A stretch of DNA of 18,500 nt from Limnohabitans sp. (GTDB lineage: Bacteria > Planctomycetota > Phycisphaerae > Phycisphaerales > SM1A02). Below the pieces are notes generated by a model, which ran no database searches, had not been told where the DNA came from, and saw only the letters and a list, made by a program, of their open reading frames with translations. The translations under genes were made by a program, and so were the position numbers. The DNA lies in contig JASGCF010000015.1 of assembly GCA_030054275.1 (NCBI GenBank), forward strand, positions 1 to 18,500, written 5' to 3'. Below, in pieces: positions 1-6,016 of this stretch. The stretch's first letter is position 1. Each line of letters begins with the position of its first letter.

Positions 1-446
1 GCGTGTATCGCGCTGCCACCAGTTGCAAGCATTGGATCAACCACAATCGCAGGGCCTTGCGCGATGTCTGCAGGCATCTTTGCGTAGTAGGTCACGGGTT
101 TCGCGGTTTTCTCGTCGCGGTAAATGCCAATGTGGGCAACACGCGCTTCGGGAAAGAGCGCGAGAAGCCCGTCCATCATTGCCAAACCCGCGCGGAGAAT
201 TGGAACAATCGTCGTCGGCTCCGCCAGTTCCGTACCCACGGTGCGTGCAACAGGCGTCTCGACTGGCTTCTCGCGCACCGCGAGATAGCGACTCACTTCA
301 TAGGCCATCAGCCCTGCGATCTGATTGAGCAACACGCGAAATTGCTCGTGGCCCGTCGATTTCTCGCGCATGATCGTCAACTTGTGTTGGATCAGCGGGT
401 GGTTGTACACAGCGACATTGGGATGTTGCGTACTGCGGGTCGGCAT
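1..446 (-). CDS. upp: Uracil phosphoribosyltransferase, C-terminus cut by window edge
   Basis: This gene salvages uracil: it joins uracil to PRPP to give UMP and pyrophosphate in the cytosol. The 148 codons present read clearly as UPRT. They include HPLIQHKLTIMRE near residue 16, PILRAGLAMMDGLL at 82-95, HIGIYRDEKT at 105-114, and the PRPP-binding loop VVDPMLATGGSA at 135-146. About 60 residues, including the uracil-binding end, lie beyond base 1. The start ATG at 446-444 fits the usual UPRT N-terminus. It has no Shine-Dalgarno sequence, but a TACTCT hexamer ends exactly 6 nt upstream, which suggests a leaderless mRNA. It lies 40 bp downstream of argS on the same strand and seems to have its own promoter in that gap. 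Confidence 0.95.
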   Translation of the reverse strand, partial: MPTRSTQHPNVAVYNHPLIQHKLTIMREKSTGHEQFRVLLNQIAGLMAYEVSRYLAVREKPVETPVARTVGTELAEPTTIVPILRAGLAMMDGLLALFPEARVAHIGIYRDEKTAKPVTYYAKMPADIAQGPAIVVDPMLATGGSAIH

Positions 447-452
447 GATGGC

Positions 453-458
453 AGAGTA
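453..458 (-). promoter_or_regulatory. Predicted -10 box of upp (leaderless)
   Basis: On the minus strand TACTCT occupies 458-453, followed by GCCATC and then the upp ATG at 446. A hexamer 6 nt before a start codon places the transcription start at the ATG itself. The same geometry recurs at four other genes in this window. No convincing -35 element is visible. Confidence 0.55.
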
Positions 459-486
459 ACGCGAGCAGCACGATTTGGCGTCGCAC

Positions 487-2340
487 TCACATCCGATCCG
501 GCGCAACGATGCCGTAGAGCGAGAGACCGTCTGCAAGTACAGCGCGCGTCATAGCGCACAACCTCAAGCGCGCGAGACGCGTTGTTGCATCATCTGCCTT
601 GAGTACAGGGCATGACTGATAGAACGCATTGAAGAGTTCCGCAAGCGTGCGGAGGTAGAGGCCCACGCGATTTGTTTCAAGGGTGCGTCCTACATCAAGC
701 GCCATTTGCGCGTAACGCAAGAGATGGAGCGCAAGCGCCTTTTCTGCGGGCTCCGAGAGAGCGAACGGCGCGGCGACGATCGCTGCATGCGTCTCGCCCG
801 ACTTCGCAAGAATCGATGCGATGCGCGCGTGCGCGTATTGGAGATACGGCCCTGTATCGCCTTCGAAGGCAATCATGCGATCGAGATCGAACACATAGTC
901 TTTGGTGAGATCTCCGGAAAGATCTGCATACTTCACCGCCGCAATTCCGACAGCCGCTCCGATCTTCGCAAGTTCCGACGAAGGCAAACCATGGGTTGGC
1001 GCATTCGGATCGGCCGCGCGTCGAGTGACTTCTGCAGTGCCGCGCTCGCACGCTTCATCGAGGAGATCCTTCAGCGTGAAATTCTCGCCAGACCGCGTTT
1101 TCAGCGGCTTTTTGTCTGGTCCAAGTACCGCACCGAAGCCAAGGTGTACGAGTGTCGACTCAGCACCATCGGAAGTTTTGTTCCAGCCGATCGTGCGCGC
1201 TGCATCGAACACATCACGGAAGTGATCGCGTTGGCGCGCATCGACGACATACACGACAAGACTGCCATCGAGTTCGTAGGTGCGGAATCGAACCGCTGCA
1301 AGGTCGGTCGTCGCGTAGAGGAATCCGCCGTCTGACTTCTGAATCAAGAGCGGTCGCTCGCGATCTGCAAACGGAACGACCATCGCGCCACGATCGCTCT
1401 TGGCAAGGCCAGACTTCGCGAATGCCTCAACAACACCGCCGAGCCGATCGCGGAAGAAACTCTCGCCACGATTGTTCTCTGGACCAACTTTCACATGCAG
1501 CGTGCGCGCCGCTTCATAGACCTGTTCCATCGTGACCTCGATGAGCCGCTCCCATCGTCGCACGATTTCCGTGTCACCCGACTGCAATCGAACAAGCGTC
1601 TTCTTTGCGTCTTCCATCGCAATCCGCGCGGGTTCGTACTGCACTTCGAACTCGGCAATTCGATGTGGTCCACAGTGAAACTCGTACGCAGCGTCCAGAT
1701 CCGCTGTGGATGTTTCCCGCTGTGCGCCGCGATATGCGTGATTGAGGTCATCGAGCGTAAGCCGCGCGAAGTCGGCCTTCTCGCGCAGCAGTTTCGCAAG
1801 CGTCATCGCGATGGGCAAACCCCAGTCGCCAAGATGATTTTCGCGCCAAACCTTGCGACCGAGTCGCTCGAAGACGCGCGCGAGTGAGTCGCCGATGATG
1901 GTCGCGCGCAAATGGCCGACATGCATCTGCTTGGCGACATTCACGCCACAAAGATCCACCACAACCGCGTGCGGATCGGTCGGCGCCGGCACGCCAAGTG
2001 TCTCACTCATAGAGAGTTTGGTGAGCGCTCTTTCGATGCACGCGCGCGTGAGAGTGACATTGACGAAGCCTGGTCCGGCGACTTCGCATTTCTCTGCGAT
2101 GTCAGCAAGATCCGCTGATTGCAGAATCTCTTCTGCAAGTGCGCGTGGATTTGTCCCGCGTTCTTTCGCGAGCGCCATTGCTGCGTTGACTTGGAAATCA
2201 CCGAACTTCGCGTTTCCGCTCGGACGAATCTGAGGATCGACTTCTGTGCCGATGACCGCGCGAATTGCCGCGCGAAATCGCACATCGAGTTCGGTCGCAG
2301 GATCGCAGGCAGGGCGCGGAGTTGTGACAGGTTGAGTCAT
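487..2340 (-). CDS. argS: Arginyl-tRNA synthetase
   Basis: This class I aminoacyl-tRNA synthetase charges tRNA-Arg with arginine using ATP. The 617-residue product has the ArgS N-terminal Add-1 domain (about 15-105, with KFGDFQVNAAMALAK and GPGFVNVTL). It has the HIGH signature as HVGH at 140-143 inside NVAKQMHVGHLRATIIGD, the KTRSG segment in the KMSKS position (as in other ArgS enzymes), and a DALR anticodon-binding domain ending in APDRM. The block before HVGH reads CGVNVAK where most ArgS have S-x-PN-(I/V)-AK. An ATG at 2385 in the same frame would add 15 residues. The start at 2340 (MTQPVTTP) gives the more usual N-terminus, but neither has a Shine-Dalgarno sequence. It is divergent from the M42-like peptidase gene and followed by upp. 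Confidence 0.96.
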   Translation of the reverse strand: MTQPVTTPRPACDPATELDVRFRAAIRAVIGTEVDPQIRPSGNAKFGDFQVNAAMALAKERGTNPRALAEEILQSADLADIAEKCEVAGPGFVNVTLTRACIERALTKLSMSETLGVPAPTDPHAVVVDLCGVNVAKQMHVGHLRATIIGDSLARVFERLGRKVWRENHLGDWGLPIAMTLAKLLREKADFARLTLDDLNHAYRGAQRETSTADLDAAYEFHCGPHRIAEFEVQYEPARIAMEDAKKTLVRLQSGDTEIVRRWERLIEVTMEQVYEAARTLHVKVGPENNRGESFFRDRLGGVVEAFAKSGLAKSDRGAMVVPFADRERPLLIQKSDGGFLYATTDLAAVRFRTYELDGSLVVYVVDARQRDHFRDVFDAARTIGWNKTSDGAESTLVHLGFGAVLGPDKKPLKTRSGENFTLKDLLDEACERGTAEVTRRAADPNAPTHGLPSSELAKIGAAVGIAAVKYADLSGDLTKDYVFDLDRMIAFEGDTGPYLQYAHARIASILAKSGETHAAIVAAPFALSEPAEKALALHLLRYAQMALDVGRTLETNRVGLYLRTLAELFNAFYQSCPVLKADDATTRLARLRLCAMTRAVLADGLSLYGIVAPDRM

Positions 2341-2417
2341 GGTCAGAATCGGCTTCGGTGGGCCGCGAATGGTATCGGAACGCATACAGGTCGCGCACGG
2401 ACGATGTGCGGTGCGAC

Positions 2418-2423
2418 TACCAT
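2418..2423 (+). promoter_or_regulatory. Possible -10 box of the peptidase-ribBA pair
   Basis: TACCAT at 2418-2423 lies 22 nt before the ATG at 2446 and would give a leader of about 16 nt holding the GAAGGAG ribosome-binding site. A mirror-image TACCAT sits on the minus strand at 2374-2369 and could serve argS. The match to the hexamer at other genes here is partial, and no -35 element is evident. Confidence 0.25.
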
Positions 2424-2445
2424 CGCGACCCCTGAAGGAGTTCCG

Positions 2446-3789
2446 ATGGCTGCAAAGAAGCGTGCAAAGACGGTCAAGGCTTCGCGAGCAACGCAGAAGA
2501 AGGTTTCGAAGCGCCGACCAGTGTCGAGTGGGACGAAGTCCGCGAAGCGCGCGTCGAAGACTCCAACGAAGGTCGCGCTTTCAGCGTCATCGCGGCGTAT
2601 GCGCGAAGCATTTCTTCTCGAAGTGACATCCATTCCAACGGCAGCCGGCCGCGAAGAGCGGGTGATCGGCTTCATCGAAGGTTGGGTGGCATCGCGCGCG
2701 GATCGGCTGATTCTCTCGCGCGATCGCATTGGAAATCTCACCATCGCGCGCCACGATTTTCTTGAGGCATGTGCGCGAGGTGTGAAGCCACTCATGATCA
2801 CAGCGCACCTCGATCACCCAGCCTTCGTGGTGACTGGTTTGCGCGTGGTTGGCAAGGGCAAAACAGCGGGTGTGGAACTCGATCTTGAGTTCCGCGGTGG
2901 CGTGAACGATCCGTACTTTGTGGGTTCCGCGCTCGAGGTGTTTGATCGCGCGGGAACTCACGCATGCGACGCGAAGATTCTTTCTCTCGACGCGAAGATC
3001 GATCCTGCCACCAAGCCATTCAAGACGGTTGTTGCGCGACTCGCGCGCGCAGCGGATGCCGCAATTGTGGTGACCGGATCAATCGCGCGTTGGAAATTCC
3101 CGAAGGCAGAGGTGAAGAATGGGCTTGCGCACACACACGCGTGTGACGACCTCGCAGCGCTTGCTGCAGCGCTTGTGGCATTTGACGAGATTTCGCGCAA
3201 TGCGGCATGCGCGCATGTGGCGTTGCTCTTCACGCGAAGCGAAGAAATTGGATTCATTGGCGCGATCGGTGCCGCGCGCGAAGGCACAGTTCCAAAGGGC
3301 GCACGACTTCTTTGTCTCGAGAATTCCCGCAGTTTCCCGCAAGATTCGCCGATCGGCGCGGGGCCCATCGTGCGCGTTGGCGACCGACTGAGCGTCTTCA
3401 CGCCAGAACTCACCAATCGCGTTGGCGAGCTCGCAGCGGCGCATGCGAAAGATAGTCCGCAATTCAAGTACCAACGCAAGCTCATGCCTGGTGGCGCGTG
3501 TGAAGCCACGGCATTCGCGAGTTTCGGGCTCACCTCAACCTGCGTCTGCCTGCCGCTTGGCAACTATCACAACATGCAAGATATCGACGGTGTTTCTGCC
3601 AAAAAAGTGAAAGCGCGGGTCGGGCGAGAGTTCATCTCGACCGACGACTTCCATTGGCTTGTGGAACTTCTCGAAGTGGTCGCACACAAGATGGATGACC
3701 CATCCGTTGGGCAATCACATCGCGCGTTGATGGATACGCTCTGGTCGCGGCACGCACGCGTTGTTGAAGCGAATGTGAGGGGCGCATGA
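2446..3789 (+). CDS. M42-like zinc aminopeptidase with basic N-terminal tail
   Basis: This is a probable cytosolic di-metal aminopeptidase of the M42/M28 (MH clan) type. The ATG at 2446 follows GAAGGAG (2434-2440) with 5 nt spacing, giving 447 residues. Candidate metal and catalytic residues appear in the family order: H121 and D123 (ITAHLDH), D234/D235 (HACDDLAAL), E266/E267 (TRSEEIGF), E353 (GGACEATAF) and H375 (GNYHNM). Many M42 enzymes have GGTDA where this one has GGACEA, so the fourth ligand would be Glu. Residues 1-48 are an unusual Lys/Arg/Ala/Ser/Thr tail resembling histone H1-like tails. It may bind nucleic acid or simply be disordered. Its stop overlaps the ribBA start (ATGA), so the two are probably cotranslated. 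The exact substrate cannot be read from the sequence. Confidence 0.8.
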   Translation: MAAKKRAKTVKASRATQKKVSKRRPVSSGTKSAKRASKTPTKVALSASSRRMREAFLLEVTSIPTAAGREERVIGFIEGWVASRADRLILSRDRIGNLTIARHDFLEACARGVKPLMITAHLDHPAFVVTGLRVVGKGKTAGVELDLEFRGGVNDPYFVGSALEVFDRAGTHACDAKILSLDAKIDPATKPFKTVVARLARAADAAIVVTGSIARWKFPKAEVKNGLAHTHACDDLAALAAALVAFDEISRNAACAHVALLFTRSEEIGFIGAIGAAREGTVPKGARLLCLENSRSFPQDSPIGAGPIVRVGDRLSVFTPELTNRVGELAAAHAKDSPQFKYQRKLMPGGACEATAFASFGLTSTCVCLPLGNYHNMQDIDGVSAKKVKARVGREFISTDDFHWLVELLEVVAHKMDDPSVGQSHRALMDTLWSRHARVVEANVRGA

Positions 3790-4994
3790 CCGCGTTTGCA
3801 TCGATTCCAGAGATTCTCGCAGACCTTCGCGCGGGCAAAGCAATCGTCTTGGTTGACGATGAAAACCGAGAAAACGAAGGTGATTTCGTTGTCGCAGCCG
3901 AAGCGATGACTGTGGAGATGATTAATTTTCTGACGCGCGTTGGTGGCGGATACCTCTGCGTCGCGCTCGATGCGGAGACATGCGAGCGCCTCGATCTTGG
4001 ACCACAGACGGGCGTCAACACGAGCGTGCGCGGAACAGCGTTTACGGTGACGGTCGACGGTCATCCGAAGCACGGTGTCGGTACGGGCATCAGTGCGCGC
4101 GATCGTGCGAAGTCGATTCAGTTGCTTGCGGAGCCGAGTTCGGTTCCGGAGGATTTCGTCCGACCCGGACACATCAATCCGCTGCGTGCGCGGCCGGGCG
4201 GCGTACTTGTGCGCACTGGTCAAACGGAAGGTTCCGTCGATCTTTGTCGCCTTGGGGGATTGCGACCTGCTGCTGCGATCATCGAGATTGTGCTTGAAAA
4301 TGGCGAAATGGCGCGGGTTCCCGATCTTGAGAAAATCTGTGCGCAGCATGGGCTCAAGATGTGTTCTGTGGAGCAGATCATTGAGTTCCGACTCGCCCGC
4401 GAAGCCCTCGTCAAGCGCGTTGAGCCGTTGTGCGGTGCGCGCATTACGACGCCTGAAGGCGAATTCACGCTGTTTGCCTATGAGAGCGCCGTCGATCCGG
4501 TGCCGCACCTCGTGTTGTCGCACGGTGGTGTGGGTGTTCCAGACGCGCATGGCCGCGTTCTAGAAATCGACGACGCGATACTCGTCCGCATGCATCGGCG
4601 CGATCTTCTTGGCGACATTTTCGGCGTCGCCCGTGGAGAGGGTGCGAACGCAAGCGGAGATGATCTGCGCGCAGCAATGCGCGCCATTCAACGCGAGGGG
4701 CGTGGAGTGATTGTGTACTTGCGTCCTGAAGGAAGCGGCGAAGATTTCTTTGCGCGACTTCAGCAGATTCGTCGGCCGCAAGACGATGTGAACACACCTG
4801 ATCTCACGCGTACGGAAGGCGTAGGCATTCGTGCGCAACCGATGGACAGCCGGGAGTTCGGTGTTGGCGGGCAAATTCTGCGAGATCTGGGGCTTTCACG
4901 CCTGCGCGTCCTGACCAATCACCCGCGCCCAGCAATGCCGGGCCTGCATGGATTCGGCCTCGAAATCGTGGAACAAGTGGCGCTGCGCGGCTGA
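3786..4994 (+). CDS. ribBA: RibBA homologue with altered active sites (DHBP synthase + degenerate GTP cyclohydrolase II)
   Basis: RibBA proteins make 3,4-dihydroxy-2-butanone 4-phosphate from ribulose 5-phosphate (RibB half) and open GTP (RibA half) for riboflavin synthesis. The 402-residue product has a RibB domain at about 5-205, with DDENRENEGDF at 24-34, GTGISARDR and RPGHINPL. A RibA-like domain spans about 210-402 and ends LTNHPRP...GFGLEIVE. Two oddities stand out. The RibB motif GHTE reads GQTE (Gln146), so the metal-binding His is missing. In RibA, the zinc motif C-x10-C-x-C is absent: the aligned positions are D273, G284 and G286. The RibA half is therefore probably not a GTP cyclohydrolase, like the described RibBX-type fusions. 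The RibB half may tolerate Gln or may also be altered. Start ATG 3786 overlaps the upstream stop by ATGA. Confidence 0.88.
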   Translation: MTAFASIPEILADLRAGKAIVLVDDENRENEGDFVVAAEAMTVEMINFLTRVGGGYLCVALDAETCERLDLGPQTGVNTSVRGTAFTVTVDGHPKHGVGTGISARDRAKSIQLLAEPSSVPEDFVRPGHINPLRARPGGVLVRTGQTEGSVDLCRLGGLRPAAAIIEIVLENGEMARVPDLEKICAQHGLKMCSVEQIIEFRLAREALVKRVEPLCGARITTPEGEFTLFAYESAVDPVPHLVLSHGGVGVPDAHGRVLEIDDAILVRMHRRDLLGDIFGVARGEGANASGDDLRAAMRAIQREGRGVIVYLRPEGSGEDFFARLQQIRRPQDDVNTPDLTRTEGVGIRAQPMDSREFGVGGQILRDLGLSRLRVLTNHPRPAMPGLHGFGLEIVEQVALRG

Positions 4995-4995
4995 G

Positions 4996-5871
4996 TCAAG
5001 ACTCGCTCTTCGCCAGAGGTTTCACATCGATGGTCCACTCTTTTGGGTCGGGCGTTGGAATCTCAAGCAGCGCGCGATCCTCGTCCTTCACAGCACCATT
5101 CACGACAGGTCCTGTGATCCGAGCAATCGTGCGGTTTCCATTTTTCTCGCGAATGACGACGCCAGTCGGCGCAAGTGAAGTGCGGTCGTAGAAGAGTTCA
5201 AGCGCGAGAGTTTCTTTCGCCATCGGAGTTCCGTCCTTTGGCGTCAACTTCAGCCCAGCCACATTGCGCATCGATGCGAGCAGCGGGATATCGATGGGCA
5301 CCTCGGTTTCGCACACATCGAATCGCGCCAGCACATCCGACTTGCGTTGACCAACCGGAAGCGGAATTGGCCCTTCGCCGATCGCTAAGGGATCGAACTT
5401 GTCTCCTGGCCGCGCGATTTGGCGTTTGGTAAACGACTTGTTCCGGAAGTCCTGCTCGCACAACCAACCGTCTGCGTAGATCCAATGGTCGCGCGAACGG
5501 TCCGAGCGCCCATCACCATCGATGAATTCGTCGAACAGAATCGAGAACCGCCGATTGCCATCTTTCCGATCGAGAACAACCCGTCCGAAGCGACGCTCAA
5601 TTTGCTCGGTGAAGGCATCGAATTTCTCGAGACTGAGCGTGCCACTCAGTGTCTCAAGCGAAGTACCTGCCTTCTCGAGTTCATCAAGAAAGCGATTCAC
5701 GCGCGAGGCTTCCGAATTTGGTGCCTTGACAGCCGTGGTTTCGGTTGTCGCAGCGGGAGGTGCCTGCTGCGGAACGACCGCCTCTTGTGCGTGCGCCGCC
5801 GTGAGAAGTGCGGCCATAAGTGCGGCTGAGGGTGCCAATGCGCGTGGAAGGGTGATCGGAATGAGTGGCAT
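4996..5871 (-). CDS. Exported protein of unknown function, possibly LolA-like
   Basis: This is a 291-residue protein with a signal peptide (residues 1-28, ending AAHAQ), so it should be periplasmic or surface-facing. A Pro/Ala/Thr linker (30-50) is followed by a beta-rich domain. The stretch GTLSLEKFDAF...RRFGRVVLDRKDGNRRFSIL and the later YADGWLCEQDFRNKSFTKRQI have the pattern of a LolA-like fold, as in planctomycete lipoprotein-carrier relatives: strand pairs around a W-x-C plug and a reported substrate-like surface. Two cysteines, C138 and C187, could form a disulfide. The family call is tentative and no catalytic motif is seen. Its stop codon lies one base from the ribBA stop (convergent genes), and it is divergent from the TPR-peptidase gene across 145 bp. 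The start ATG at 5871 has no clear ribosome-binding site. Confidence 0.6.
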   Translation of the reverse strand: MPLIPITLPRALAPSAALMAALLTAAHAQEAVVPQQAPPAATTETTAVKAPNSEASRVNRFLDELEKAGTSLETLSGTLSLEKFDAFTEQIERRFGRVVLDRKDGNRRFSILFDEFIDGDGRSDRSRDHWIYADGWLCEQDFRNKSFTKRQIARPGDKFDPLAIGEGPIPLPVGQRKSDVLARFDVCETEVPIDIPLLASMRNVAGLKLTPKDGTPMAKETLALELFYDRTSLAPTGVVIREKNGNRTIARITGPVVNGAVKDEDRALLEIPTPDPKEWTIDVKPLAKSES

Positions 5872-6004
5872 GCGAGTGTGATCGGGTCGGGGGTGCGGCG
5901 GTGCAGGCGCTGAGACGGTATCCGACCGTGGAGCATTCCGGCAGCGATCGGTGCTTCTGAGTTTGCGTTGGTTCGTTTCTACTCGAGCCAGAGCGTTGCG
6001 CTGC

Positions 6005-6010
6005 TACGCT
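6005..6010 (+). promoter_or_regulatory. Predicted -10 box of the TPR-peptidase gene (leaderless)
   Basis: TACGCT is followed by six bases (CTGCGC) and then the GTG at 6017, in frame with the TPR-peptidase. The spacing equals that at upp, rnhC, the serine racemase gene and the DinB-like gene. It supports GTG 6017 as the true start and a transcript that begins at the start codon. Confidence 0.5.
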
Positions 6011-6016
6011 CTGCGC

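Noticed and set aside
3567..4550. A 327-codon minus-strand frame opposite ribBA and the peptidase end
   Set aside because: It spans two clear plus-strand genes and shows no family pattern.
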